22,258 bases of DNA, from assembly GCA_910587355.1 (NCBI GenBank), contig CAJUKF010000044.1, positions 1-22,258 on the forward strand. Direction: 5' to 3'. The stretch is from an uncultured Muribaculaceae bacterium (GTDB lineage: Bacteria > Bacteroidota > Bacteroidia > Bacteroidales > Muribaculaceae). A program made the translations under genes and the position numbers. This document shows positions 1 through 8,492 of this stretch, piece after piece; within the stretch, counting starts at the first letter, position 1; each line of letters opens with the position of its first letter. The notes beneath the pieces were generated by a model. That model saw nothing but the letters and a program-made list of their open reading frames with translations. It searched no databases and was not told the DNA's origin.

Positions 1-43
1 TGATTTTTTATTCTGCCGGTGTAAAAATCTCATGATTTTTATC

Positions 44-51
44 TACATTTG
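44..51 (+). promoter_or_regulatory. Candidate -7 box for the GH47 gene
   Basis: TACATTTG matches the Bacteroidota -7 consensus TAnnTTTG and lies 28 nt upstream of the GTG start. No TTTG is found 19 bp further upstream, so only half of the promoter is recognisable. Confidence 0.45.
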
Positions 52-79
52 CAAATACTCTAATCCTAAATAATAAACC

Positions 80-1450
80 GTGAAAAAAAGAATTTTCCTA
101 TCGTTGGCTCTCTGCCTCCTGTTTATTTGCGCAGGTGCGCAGGCTGTGACTCCCGGCTCCGTAACCGAAAAAGAAATGTATGCCGAAAAGGTAAAAACCG
201 CTTTCCGCAAGGCATGGAACGCCTACAAGGAGTATGCATGGGGACTGGATGCCGTAAATCCGATTTCAAAGAAAGGTCACAACTGGTATGCAGAACCTCT
301 TCTGATGACTCCCGTCGACGCATACAGCACAATGTGCATTATGGGCCTCGAGAAAGAGAAAAACGAAGCCAAGGAGCTGATTTTTAGTCAGCTCAATTTC
401 GATAAAGACCTTGAAATACAGCAATTTGAAATAGCGATTCGCATTATGGGCGGCCTTCTTTCGGCCTATCAGCTTGATGGTGACTCACGTTTTCTCGCAC
501 TGGCCGAAGACCTTGCAAAACGCATGATGCCCGTCTTCGAATCACCGACAGGAATGCCCTACCGTCTGGTGAATCTGCGCACAGGCGCCGTACGCGGCGA
601 AATCACAAACCCGTGCGAAGTGGGGTCTATGTTGCTGGAATACGGAATGCTGAGCAAACTCACCGGCAAACCCGAATATTATGAGAAATGCAAGAAAGGT
701 GTTGTGGCCGTCTATGAGCGTCGCGCCCCGAAGACAAATCTTGTCGGCACCAACATTAATGTGGAAACGGGCGAGTGGACGAACAAAGACGCACACCTGA
801 GCGGCTGTATCGACGCATACTACGAGTATCTGCTCAAAGGCTGGCTGCTCTTCGGAGACAAAGATTTGAAGAAGATGTGGAACACCTGCAAGAAAGGAAT
901 AGCAAAATATCTGGCAGATGACCACGAGAACGGCTTCTGGTACGGTCACGCCGATATGGAGACCGGCAAGAGGACGAGCACTGTATTCGGCGCTCTCGAC
1001 TGTTTCTACGGCGCCTGTCTCTGTCTTGACAAGAACGTAAAGGATGCCCGTAAACTGCAGGCCTCCATTAACAGAATGTGGAATATGCACGGACTTGAGC
1101 CTGAACTCGTGGACTATAATAACATGAGCGTCATTTCGCCCTATTATATGGCTCGTCCCGAAGCTATCGAGGCAAACTACTATCTGTGGCACTATACCAA
1201 AGACCCGCAATATTACCAAATGGGCAAGACAATGTTTGACGCCATAGAGAAACACTGCCAGACCGACAACGGATATGTTCAAATCAGCGATGTGCGCACA
1301 ATGGACAAATGGGACACTCTCGAAAGCTTTTTCTTCGCCGAGACACTGAAATACTGCTATCTATATTTTGCCCCCGAGGAAGCATTCAGCCTTGACAGAT
1401 GCGTGCTCAACACTGAGGCTCACCCCTTCTTCAAGACATGGAAAGACTGA
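80..1450 (+). CDS. Secreted GH47 alpha-mannosidase
   Basis: A 456-residue protein of the GH47 (class I alpha-1,2-mannosidase) family, predicted to trim alpha-1,2-linked mannose from high-mannose glycans in the periplasm or at the cell surface. The first 22 residues form a Sec signal peptide ending in AQA. The (alpha/alpha)7-barrel signatures are visible: AWNAYKEYAWG near residue 48, CEVGSMLLEYGMLSKLTG with candidate catalytic acid E180, GCIDAYYEYLLKG with D245, ARPEAIEANYYLW with E361, TLESFFFAETLKY, and NTEAHPF with the calcium-binding threonine T445. The length matches the catalytic domain of the family. The start codon is GTG at 80; no better ATG precedes the signal peptide. The gene is followed by its own terminator and converges on the alkaline phosphatase gene. 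Residue roles are assigned by family similarity; the substrate is inferred. Confidence 0.9.
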   Translation: MKKRIFLSLALCLLFICAGAQAVTPGSVTEKEMYAEKVKTAFRKAWNAYKEYAWGLDAVNPISKKGHNWYAEPLLMTPVDAYSTMCIMGLEKEKNEAKELIFSQLNFDKDLEIQQFEIAIRIMGGLLSAYQLDGDSRFLALAEDLAKRMMPVFESPTGMPYRLVNLRTGAVRGEITNPCEVGSMLLEYGMLSKLTGKPEYYEKCKKGVVAVYERRAPKTNLVGTNINVETGEWTNKDAHLSGCIDAYYEYLLKGWLLFGDKDLKKMWNTCKKGIAKYLADDHENGFWYGHADMETGKRTSTVFGALDCFYGACLCLDKNVKDARKLQASINRMWNMHGLEPELVDYNNMSVISPYYMARPEAIEANYYLWHYTKDPQYYQMGKTMFDAIEKHCQTDNGYVQISDVRTMDKWDTLESFFFAETLKYCYLYFAPEEAFSLDRCVLNTEAHPFFKTWKD

Positions 1451-1472
1451 AATAGGATACGGACCAATAACG

Positions 1473-1522
1473 AAAGCCGCACTTTCACAGCCCGATACAG
1501 GCTTAAAAAGTGCGGCTTTTTT
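1473..1522 (+). terminator. Intrinsic terminator of the GH47 gene
   Basis: A 13-bp perfect stem (aaagccgcacttt at 1473-1485 with aaagtgcggcttt at 1507-1519) runs directly into a T6 tract ending at 1522. On the other strand the T tract is only three bases, so it mainly serves the rightward gene, though it also lies 3' of the convergent phosphatase gene. Confidence 0.9.
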
Positions 1523-1537
1523 ATTGACGGATATGTG

Positions 1538-2923
1538 TTATTCCTTCACGAGACGGAGAATTGCACGGGGAATGTCGATATTGTTGTTGAGGGCCTTGAA
1601 GGCATCGGCACCGGCACCGACAGCGTAAACGGGAACGGGGTTACCCGAATGGCTTGTGGTGGTGAAAGCGAGGCCGGTGGCATCGTTGAATATACGGAAT
1701 ACTTCGACAGCGAAAGCATTGAAGTTGGCGTAGAGTGTCTTTTGGTCGGCGGTGTTGCGGAGCTCGAAAGTACGGGTAAAGAGGTCTTTAAGCTTGTCGG
1801 TCTGGTTGTCGGAGAGCTTGATGTGTGACCAGAAACCGAGTTTGTCGGAAAGGTATTCCTTCATATCGTTCCAGGTGTAAACCATGCGGCTGCGGAGAAT
1901 GCCCTCGCAGTACTGTCCGAAGACTTCTTTTGAAACTCGCTGATAATCAATGTTTGCGAGACCGCCCTTGGCGCCTTTGGGGCCAATGAGCGACATACCG
2001 CCGGTATCGTGGTCGGCAGTAACGACGATAAGAGTCTCGTCGGGATGCTGCTGATAGAAACGGTAAGCTACTTCGAGGGCTTCGTTGAAGCTGAGGATTT
2101 CCTTGATAGCTGCGCCGCCGTCGTTTGCATGGAGAGCATGGTCGATATTACCGCCCTCAATCATCATGAAGAAATGTTCTGGCGAAGTTTTCTGTAACTG
2201 TTTGAGACAGGCTTCGGTAATCTGCGTGATGTTCAGAGAGCCGGCGATAGAGTCGATAGTGTATCCGGCGTTGTTGGCATCAGTGCCGATAGGTGAGAGA
2301 AGCACCACTTTGTCGGACTTGATGTCATTGATGCCGTCGGGACCGTATACTACCTGATAATTGTTGGCAGCAAGGCGGTCGAGCACGTCGGTGTACTCAC
2401 CTTTATCGTTCTTGATAGAACGGAGGCCTGCGCCGGCAAGGAAAGTCACACCAGAAGTAGCGAACTGCGTATCAATTTCATAGCTCATGCCGCGATTGGG
2501 CACATGTGCATAAAAAGCACCGGGTGTAGCGTCGTCGGCAGCCACAGTCGTACCGATACCTATGCCATAGCCGAGTTTGGCGAGGTCGACAGCAATCGAG
2601 TAAACATCGGTGGTGTCGGGAGCCATGCCGAGCATGGAATTTTTGGTTTTTGTGCCTGTGGAAAGGGCAGTTCCTGCTGCGGCGCTGTCGGTTACGTTCG
2701 AAGATGCCGAGTACGTCATGGCAGCGGATGCAACGGGAAACTGCATCATAAGCAGGCGGTTAGGATTGTTGAGGATAGTGCGGTTGTAGGTTTCGGCAGC
2801 CATTACGGGACCCATGCCCATGCCGTCACCGATGAAGTAGAAGATATACTTCGGAGTTGCAGCGCTTGCTGCCAGTGATGCCACAGCGAGCAATGCAAAT
2901 GTTAAAATGTGACGAATTCTCAT
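1538..2923 (-). CDS. Periplasmic alkaline phosphatase (PhoA-type)
   Basis: A 461-residue alkaline phosphatase that hydrolyses phosphate monoesters in the periplasm. Residues 1-21 form a Sec signal peptide (ends in SAASA). The metal and catalytic signatures are present in order: IGDGMG with metal ligand D33, the nucleophile motif DSAAAGTA with S80, EGGNIDHALHAND with E256, D261 and H265, TADHDTGG with D304 and H305, and TSHSGNPVPV with H425. It starts 15 nt after the stop of the GH3 gene, so it is probably the last gene of the leftward operon. No PHO box can be assigned, so phosphate control is not shown. Orthology to E. coli phoA in the strict sense is not claimed. Confidence 0.92.
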   Translation of the reverse strand: MRIRHILTFALLAVASLAASAATPKYIFYFIGDGMGMGPVMAAETYNRTILNNPNRLLMMQFPVASAAMTYSASSNVTDSAAAGTALSTGTKTKNSMLGMAPDTTDVYSIAVDLAKLGYGIGIGTTVAADDATPGAFYAHVPNRGMSYEIDTQFATSGVTFLAGAGLRSIKNDKGEYTDVLDRLAANNYQVVYGPDGINDIKSDKVVLLSPIGTDANNAGYTIDSIAGSLNITQITEACLKQLQKTSPEHFFMMIEGGNIDHALHANDGGAAIKEILSFNEALEVAYRFYQQHPDETLIVVTADHDTGGMSLIGPKGAKGGLANIDYQRVSKEVFGQYCEGILRSRMVYTWNDMKEYLSDKLGFWSHIKLSDNQTDKLKDLFTRTFELRNTADQKTLYANFNAFAVEVFRIFNDATGLAFTTTSHSGNPVPVYAVGAGADAFKALNNNIDIPRAILRLVKE

Positions 2924-2938
2924 GTTTAAAATATTAAA

Positions 2939-4453
2939 TTAAGATTGTTGAAATTTCAGGATATAATCGACGATGTCGCGGTTGTTGGAGAGCCTCGGAA
3001 CCTTGCGTTGACCGCCGAGTTTACCGGTCGAAGCGAGCCATCGGTCGAAAGTTCCGGCCGGCACAGAAATTATTTCGAGCGGGTCGAGAAAAATGCCCCC
3101 CGAACGCTTGGCCTGATAGTCGGAGTTGACGCGTTGGAGCTCACGGTCGAGAAGTTCTGCGAAAGTGGAGATATCGCAAGCCGGCTCATGATTCCATTCG
3201 ATGAGCCACTGATGCCGCCCTTTGTGTCCGCCGTCGGCATAAACGGGAGCGGCTGTATAATTTGCGACGGAAGCCCCGGTGGTTTTACATGCCGACGTGA
3301 GAGCCGCGTCGGTGTTCCACTCCATGACTTCCTCGCCGAAAGCGTTGATAAAACTTTTTGTACGCCCGGCAATAGTGATACGAAGAGGCTCGACAGATTC
3401 GACGCGTACGGTGTCGCCGATACGGTAACGCCAGAGGCCGTTGCATGAAGTTATGATTAGCTCATAGATGCGTCCGGATTCAACCTTCCATGCCGGTACG
3501 GGATGTTCGTCGCCGAGAGCGAGGAATTCATAGAAAACACCGATATCGGTGAGCAGACGCATTGCCGAGGAGTCAGGAGTGTCCTGAATGGCAAAGAAGC
3601 CCTCCGAGGCGTTATAGTTTTCCTGATAACGCATACGCGAGACATCGGTGATTGCCCGGTACTGCTCGCGATAGGGACCGAAGGCTATACCGCCGTGGAA
3701 AAAGACTTCGAGGTTCGGCCATACGTCGTGAATTACAGAGGCACCGGTATCTTTTATAATAGTCTGAAGGACCGTAAGAAACCATGAGGGGACGCCCGAG
3801 ATGTTCGTGACATCCTCTTTTGCGGCCTTAGCAGCTATCAGGGGAAGCTTTTTTGTCCAGTCGGCCATAAGCGCGGTGCGCCGGTCGGGAACACGGAAAA
3901 GATTGACAGCCGGACTGACGCGGGCAATCAGAGTTGCCGAAAGGTCGCCTACACATACTCCGGCCGGAACATCGGCAAGCTCGTTGGCGAAACTGCCGCC
4001 GAGAATGAGGCTTTTTCCGCCGAACAGGCGGCTCTGAGGATACCCGCCGAGATATGCGGCGACAGAGAGCGCCGCTCCGGCGTAATGGTTTATGCGGAGA
4101 GATGCGTCAGTTACGGGAATGAATTTGCTCTTACCGCCCGACGTACCCGACGACTGCGCGAAACTGCGGCACCGGCCGGCCCACAGGACGTTTTTCTCCC
4201 CCCGGACCATACGCATCACTTCGGGGCGCACGGCCTCATAGTCAACCGCAGGCACTCTACTGGCATAATCCTCATATGATGACAGAGAAGCGAAACCATA
4301 CTTCTCGCCTACCGCCGTGGCTTTGGCCTTATGCATGAGCCACGAAAGCACACGGCGCTGTGCCGCCTCGGTGTCAGCCGGGACAGCAATAGCCTCCATT
4401 CCTTTGCGCAGATGCGCAAAATAAGGCCTTGCGAGCGAAGTGACGTTAAGCAT
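2939..4453 (-). CDS. GH3-family acyl-adenylase
   Basis: A 504-residue protein of the GH3 auxin-responsive-promoter family (ANL-type acyl-acid amido synthetase fold). Plant members adenylate carboxylic acids and join them to amino acids; the bacterial substrates are mostly unknown. The nucleotide-binding motif SSGTSGGKSKFIP starts at residue 101, the aromatic motif YNASEGFF lies mid-protein, and GLWRYRIGDTVRV marks the hinge toward the C-terminal subdomain. No signal peptide is visible, so it is cytosolic. The start ATG overlaps the end of xseB by 8 nt, implying translational coupling. Its place between exonuclease VII and a phosphatase does not reveal its substrate. Confidence 0.88.
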   Translation of the reverse strand: MLNVTSLARPYFAHLRKGMEAIAVPADTEAAQRRVLSWLMHKAKATAVGEKYGFASLSSYEDYASRVPAVDYEAVRPEVMRMVRGEKNVLWAGRCRSFAQSSGTSGGKSKFIPVTDASLRINHYAGAALSVAAYLGGYPQSRLFGGKSLILGGSFANELADVPAGVCVGDLSATLIARVSPAVNLFRVPDRRTALMADWTKKLPLIAAKAAKEDVTNISGVPSWFLTVLQTIIKDTGASVIHDVWPNLEVFFHGGIAFGPYREQYRAITDVSRMRYQENYNASEGFFAIQDTPDSSAMRLLTDIGVFYEFLALGDEHPVPAWKVESGRIYELIITSCNGLWRYRIGDTVRVESVEPLRITIAGRTKSFINAFGEEVMEWNTDAALTSACKTTGASVANYTAAPVYADGGHKGRHQWLIEWNHEPACDISTFAELLDRELQRVNSDYQAKRSGGIFLDPLEIISVPAGTFDRWLASTGKLGGQRKVPRLSNNRDIVDYILKFQQS

Positions 4454-4664
4454 CTATGGCAGAATCGAGTTCGTCGAGCACCTTCGCAAGTTCTTCTTCG
4501 GTACGGGTGAGCTTCGCCCTGCAATCGCTCAGCAGCCGGGCGGCACGGCGTGTACGCTCAGCGAGCTTGTCGACATCGCAATTGTCGGCACGCAGCTCTG
4601 AGAGAATTTTTTCGAGCTCGGCCAAAGACTCGTTATATGAAAGTGCCTGATTATTATTTTCCAT
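4446..4664 (-). CDS. xseB: Exonuclease VII small subunit
   Basis: A 72-residue, strongly helical, charged protein of the XseB family. It coats the coiled-coil arm of XseA to form exonuclease VII, which degrades single-stranded DNA to oligonucleotides. The typical core SYNESLAELEKILSELR is at residues 9-25, followed by an amphipathic helix ending in acidic residues. It overlaps the large-subunit gene by 11 nt and the next gene by 8 nt. Length and context are exactly as expected. Confidence 0.93.
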   Translation of the reverse strand: MENNNQALSYNESLAELEKILSELRADNCDVDKLAERTRRAARLLSDCRAKLTRTEEELAKVLDELDSAIDA

Positions 4665-5919
4665 TTGAAGAAATTGTTTCAGAATAAATTACGCGTCCGC
4701 TGGCAAACGTTGTCTCCACGATTGCACCGGCAGGAACATTATCTCCGTCGGTGACCGCATGCCCGTCATATCGTGTTATGGAATAGCCACGACGCATTGT
4801 AGCCTCGGGGCTGAGTGCATCGAGAATCTCGCCGAGAGCATCAAGGCGGTCGCGGCGGCGCAAAAGAGATGCGCGGACAGCCGAAGCAACGGCAGCCGAC
4901 ACGGAGGGACCGACGAGCTGACGGTTGCGCTCGAGAACATTACGGACGAGGGCCGGCAGATTGCCGCTGTAATATGCGAGCTGGTGCTTCTGTGCTGCAA
5001 CGGAAGCCGTAACGGCGCGCATGATTTCCACACCGATGTCCCGCACGCGGGCCAGAGCTTCCGACATGCGTCCGATAAGAAACTCAGCCGCCGCGGTAGG
5101 CGTCTTCACACGGGTATTGGCCACGAAGTCGAGTACAGTCACATCTCGTTCATGACCAATGCCTACAATTACCGGGAGGGGGAACTGAGCCACATTTGCG
5201 GCCAGGTCGTAGTCGTCGAACGAAGCCAGGTCGCTCACGGCACCGCCTCCGCGTATTATGACAACGCAATCGAAGTCATCCACACGCTCCATGATGCTCT
5301 CCAGTGCGGCAATGATGCTTGGAGAGGTATTCTCGCCCTGAAGAGAGGCAGTGAAAAGCTCTGTGTCGAATCTCAGGCCGGCCGGATTGCAGTGAAGATG
5401 CTTCACGAAGTCGCCGTATCCGGCTGCGCCGCTTGCCGAAATGACGGCAATGCGGTTTGGAACCGAAGGCCACGGCAATGACTGATTGAGGTCGGCGACA
5501 CCCTCCTCTCTGAGACGCGCAAGTATCTGGTTGCGCTTGCGCACAAGGTCGCCAACGGTATAATCGGGGTCAATGTCAGTGATAACCAGAGACAGGCCGT
5601 ACGCCGCATGAAAACTGACCGACACACGCGCCATGATTTTCATGTCGGAACGGAGCCGGGTGCCCGTAGCAGCATAGAACGCAGCCCCGAGCCGGGCGAA
5701 AGTATTGGCCCATATTACAGCACGACAGCGGGCTTCTACCATGCCGGAAACAGGATTTTTCTGAATCAGCTCCATATAGCAGTGGCCGCCAGAAGACCGA
5801 AGGTCGGAAGTCTCTGCTGTAATCCACACGTCAGTCAGACCCGGCATACTCATAATGGCACGCGAAAGTCGCTGCGAGAGTTGGGCGAGAGTGATTGCGC
5901 TGTGTGCTGGTTTATTCAT
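4654..5919 (-). CDS. xseA: Exonuclease VII large subunit
   Basis: The 421-residue catalytic subunit of exonuclease VII, involved in single-strand DNA degradation and repair. An OB-fold domain (about residues 8-110, with VWITAETSDLRSSGGHCYMEL) is followed by the catalytic domain: RIAVISASGAAGYGDF, VVIIRGGGAVSDLASFDD, and GIGHERDVTVLDFVANTRVKTPTAAAEF. A long helical arm follows. The C-terminal segment MRRGYSITRYDG is typical of the family. The protein is slightly short for the family (often about 400-450 residues) but appears intact. The start ATG shares the ATGA overlap with the stop of the DUF3256 gene, and the stop overlaps xseB. Confidence 0.95.
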   Translation of the reverse strand: MNKPAHSAITLAQLSQRLSRAIMSMPGLTDVWITAETSDLRSSGGHCYMELIQKNPVSGMVEARCRAVIWANTFARLGAAFYAATGTRLRSDMKIMARVSVSFHAAYGLSLVITDIDPDYTVGDLVRKRNQILARLREEGVADLNQSLPWPSVPNRIAVISASGAAGYGDFVKHLHCNPAGLRFDTELFTASLQGENTSPSIIAALESIMERVDDFDCVVIIRGGGAVSDLASFDDYDLAANVAQFPLPVIVGIGHERDVTVLDFVANTRVKTPTAAAEFLIGRMSEALARVRDIGVEIMRAVTASVAAQKHQLAYYSGNLPALVRNVLERNRQLVGPSVSAAVASAVRASLLRRRDRLDALGEILDALSPEATMRRGYSITRYDGHAVTDGDNVPAGAIVETTFASGRVIYSETISSNGK

Positions 5920-6563
5920 TTGTCTGAAGTATTGGCGACCTTTCGCAGACGATTGCCACGTAGAGCATATTGGATGGAGGTACTCATCAGGGCGAGCCCA
6001 TCCGGACGGTCTTGCTCCGCATAGTACCCTGCCGTAGTATTGTTCACCGTCAGATAACCTGTTTCCGGATTGAAATCAATCCTGCCGAACACGACATCGG
6101 GGAGTTCAGCTTTGGATGCCTCCTTCCTGAGAGACTCAGGCACGAAATCAATCGGTTTAAGAGAGGGCATCGTAAGAGCGAGGAGATTCCACGACGTGTC
6201 GTAGAACGACACAGAACTATCGGCCACAGGCGTGAGCACCGTCTCGATGACAGCGACAACAGTATCTCTTTCGGCAGGGAAGAGTGCTATCTGTATATTG
6301 CTGTCGCGCGAAAGCTCGGCCTGAAGTTTCGTGGGCTCGTTGAGCATGATTCGGGCTCGTCCACGCGTGGCGTTTGGCGATGTAGTGGACAGTCCGCTCG
6401 AAAAATAGTCGAGCATATCAAGGCGAGTGCTTTGGGGCACCAACGGCAACACCTCATCGGGAGCCGACACGAAAAAGTCTGCGGCGGTACGAGCTTCAAC
6501 AGCAAAACCCGCCAATAATGCCATAGCAGCGGTGACAGATACTATGAAACGAGACAATTTCAT
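5916..6563 (-). CDS. DUF3256 exported protein
   Basis: A 215-residue exported protein resembling DUF3256, a Bacteroidota family of unknown function. The start at 6563 (MKLSRFIVSV) is chosen because it opens a Sec signal peptide (about residues 1-25) and lies 7 nt after the helicase stop; the open frame continues upstream inside the helicase gene without signal-like sequence. The mature part has the family features FFVSAPDEVLPLVP, the TVVAVIETVLTPVADSSVSFYD core and a C-terminal GYLTVNNTT segment. It has no visible catalytic motif. The stop overlaps the xseA start (ATGA). Its conserved place between a helicase and exonuclease VII probably reflects operon layout rather than shared function. Confidence 0.8.
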   Translation of the reverse strand: MKLSRFIVSVTAAMALLAGFAVEARTAADFFVSAPDEVLPLVPQSTRLDMLDYFSSGLSTTSPNATRGRARIMLNEPTKLQAELSRDSNIQIALFPAERDTVVAVIETVLTPVADSSVSFYDTSWNLLALTMPSLKPIDFVPESLRKEASKAELPDVVFGRIDFNPETGYLTVNNTTAGYYAEQDRPDGLALMSTSIQYALRGNRLRKVANTSDK

Positions 6564-6570
6564 CAGCTGA

Positions 6571-8304
6571 TTATGATTTACGGCCTTTACGGTCGGTCGT
6601 TTTCTTGTCTTTATCCTTTCCTTTGGCTTTGCGGCCCGAAGCGGCAGCATAGTCACGGTCAGGGTCTGCGATTTCACTGAAAACACGCTTGCCGAAGAAT
6701 TCGAGGCCCTTGAGAGCACTTACGACACGCTTTGCATCAGCTTTCTTCACGTCGAAAAGCGAGTAAGATGGCAAGAGGTCGATACGTCCCACGTCGACAC
6801 GGGCACCGTTGACATTCTTGTTGAGCATATCAATCAGATTGCCTGCGTAGAAACCATCTCCCTTGCCGAGATTGACATATATACGCGCCATGCCACGCTC
6901 TGCGGTACGGCGGTCCTTGTCACGGTCGGAGCGCTCCTTGCGTTCTTTGCGCTCTTTAGGTTCTTTCGCGGGCTTTTCGTCAATAAAGTCTATTTTGGGA
7001 GCGTCCTTATAGTAATCAAGCAGACGGTTGAATTCAAGAGAGAGTACACGTTTGAGCAAATCCTCGGTAGAGAGCCACGAGAGCTTGCGCATGACACCGG
7101 GAAGATACTTTGCTATTTCGTCCTCGTTGACCTCCACTCGTTCGAGGCGGTCGGCGAGATTATAGAGCTGTTTCTCGATGATGTGTTCGGGAGTAGGCAC
7201 TTCCTTGCGCTCGAATTTCTTGCCGATTATACGCTCTATTTCGCGCAGCTTGCCTTTCTCGCGCGAGTGGATTATGGCTATGGAGACACCGGTCTTGCCG
7301 GCACGGCCCGTACGGCCCGAACGGTGAGTATAGACGGCCGTATCGTCGGGCAAGCCGTAATTGATTACATGAGTGAGGTCGTCGACATCAAGACCACGGG
7401 CGGCCACGTCGGTTGCCACAAGGAGTGAGATTACGCGGTCGCGGAATTTCTTCATGACTATGTCGCGCTGCTGCTGCGAGAGGTCGCCGTGCAGAGCCTC
7501 GGCATTATAGCCGTCCTGAATAAGTTTGTCGGCAATTTCCTGAGTATCGCGGCGCGTCCGGCAGAAGATGATTGCGTAGATATTGGGGTTGTTGTCGACC
7601 ACACGTTTGAGCGCGAGATACTTGTCGCGTGCGTTGACCATGTAGTAGATATGTCGCACGTTCTTGGCGCCCTCGTTGCGTGTGCCTACTACGATTTCCT
7701 CGGGATTGTGCATGAACCGCTTGGCGATTTTTGCCACTTCGGCAGGCATCGTAGCCGAGAACATGAGCATCTTGCGATTTTCGGGTACATGGGAGAGAAT
7801 ATCGTTGATAGAATCGACAAAGCCCATGTTGAGCATTTCGTCGGCTTCGTCGAGCACGACGGTATGCACATCGTCGAGGTGCACCACTCCGCGGTTGATT
7901 AAGTCGATGAGACGACCCGGCGTAGCTACGATAATCTGCACGCCCTGACGGAGCGCGCGAATCTGACTTTCGATGCTGCTGCCGCCGTATACGGGAAGCA
8001 CGACAAGGTCGGGGACATATTTTGAGAAGTCGGCGAGGTCACCGGCTATCTGGAGGCAAAGCTCGCGTGTGGGGGCCAGAATGAGCGCCTGGGGCACACG
8101 CCGCGATGTGTCGATACGCTGAATTACGGGCAAACCGAAAGCGGCAGTTTTGCCGGTGCCGGTCTGGGCGAGGCCCACGAGGTCGCAGTCACCGTCGAGA
8201 AGACTGGGGATAACTTTCTCTTGGATAGACATGGGTGTCTCGAAGCCCATGTCGGCAATGCCGCGCAGCAGCGCGTCGTTTACGCCTAATTCTTGAAATG
8301 TCAT
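6571..8304 (-). CDS. DEAD-box RNA helicase with DbpA-type RNA-binding domain
   Basis: A 577-residue ATP-dependent RNA helicase of the DeaD/CsdA type, acting in ribosome assembly or RNA unwinding. Motifs appear in order: Q motif (TPMSIQ, about 23-28), motif I AQTGTGKT 46-53, Ia PTREL, TPGR 128-131, DEAD 152-155, SAT 183-185, ARGLDVDD 302-309, and HRSGRTGR 327-334. A charged Lys/Arg/Glu linker (about 443-472) leads to a DbpA-like RNA-binding fold (about 473-548, ARIYVNLGKGDGFYAGNLI) and a basic tail ending GRKS. It is the first gene of the leftward operon, with a candidate promoter just upstream. Confidence 0.95.
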   Translation of the reverse strand: MTFQELGVNDALLRGIADMGFETPMSIQEKVIPSLLDGDCDLVGLAQTGTGKTAAFGLPVIQRIDTSRRVPQALILAPTRELCLQIAGDLADFSKYVPDLVVLPVYGGSSIESQIRALRQGVQIIVATPGRLIDLINRGVVHLDDVHTVVLDEADEMLNMGFVDSINDILSHVPENRKMLMFSATMPAEVAKIAKRFMHNPEEIVVGTRNEGAKNVRHIYYMVNARDKYLALKRVVDNNPNIYAIIFCRTRRDTQEIADKLIQDGYNAEALHGDLSQQQRDIVMKKFRDRVISLLVATDVAARGLDVDDLTHVINYGLPDDTAVYTHRSGRTGRAGKTGVSIAIIHSREKGKLREIERIIGKKFERKEVPTPEHIIEKQLYNLADRLERVEVNEDEIAKYLPGVMRKLSWLSTEDLLKRVLSLEFNRLLDYYKDAPKIDFIDEKPAKEPKERKERKERSDRDKDRRTAERGMARIYVNLGKGDGFYAGNLIDMLNKNVNGARVDVGRIDLLPSYSLFDVKKADAKRVVSALKGLEFFGKRVFSEIADPDRDYAAASGRKAKGKDKDKKTTDRKGRKS

Positions 8305-8326
8305 ATATCGTTTTTGTTTATGCTTA

Positions 8327-8334
8327 CAAATTTA
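8327..8334 (-). promoter_or_regulatory. Candidate -7 box for the helicase operon
   Basis: Read leftward, TAAATTTG matches TAnnTTTG and lies 22 nt before the helicase ATG, giving a leader of roughly 15 nt. The -33 region is T-rich (a T6 run) but has no clean TTTG at the right distance. Confidence 0.5.
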
Positions 8335-8413
8335 CAACAAAAACGCGAGATATAAAAAACATAATAATATATAATAAAGCATAATTACGAGGGGAATGAC
8401 CGAGGCGGCTGAG

Positions 8414-8429
8414 CATAGCTGTAGCTATG
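8414..8429. repeat. Inverted repeat CATAGCT-GT-AGCTATG
   Basis: A perfect 7+2+7 inverted repeat in the 188-bp divergent intergenic region, 40 bp upstream of the -7 box of the AraC gene. It could be an operator or a hairpin. No T tract follows on either strand, so it is not a terminator. Confidence 0.5.
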
Positions 8430-8469
8430 AGCATGGGACAAAAATAATAGTAAATCCGGGGATATTACC

Positions 8470-8477
8470 TAATTTTG
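8470..8477 (+). promoter_or_regulatory. Candidate -7 box for the AraC-type regulator
   Basis: TAATTTTG matches TAnnTTTG and lies 15 nt before the first ATG of the regulator. No TTTG is seen at -33, which could mean the promoter depends on an activator. Confidence 0.5.
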
Positions 8478-8492
8478 TACAAGTATAAGAGA

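Noticed and set aside
542..1282. Long open frame antisense to the GH47 gene (246 codons)
   Set aside because: It mirrors the codon usage of the GH47 gene, shows no domain or signal, and the sense protein matches a known family over its whole length.
4759..5481. 240-codon open frame antisense to xseA
   Set aside because: xseA is complete on the other strand; the antisense frame is explained by its codon bias.
8305..8474. tRNA, small RNA or attachment site in the divergent intergenic region
   Set aside because: No cloverleaf, no tRNA end and no direct repeat pair was found; only promoter boxes and one inverted repeat are visible.
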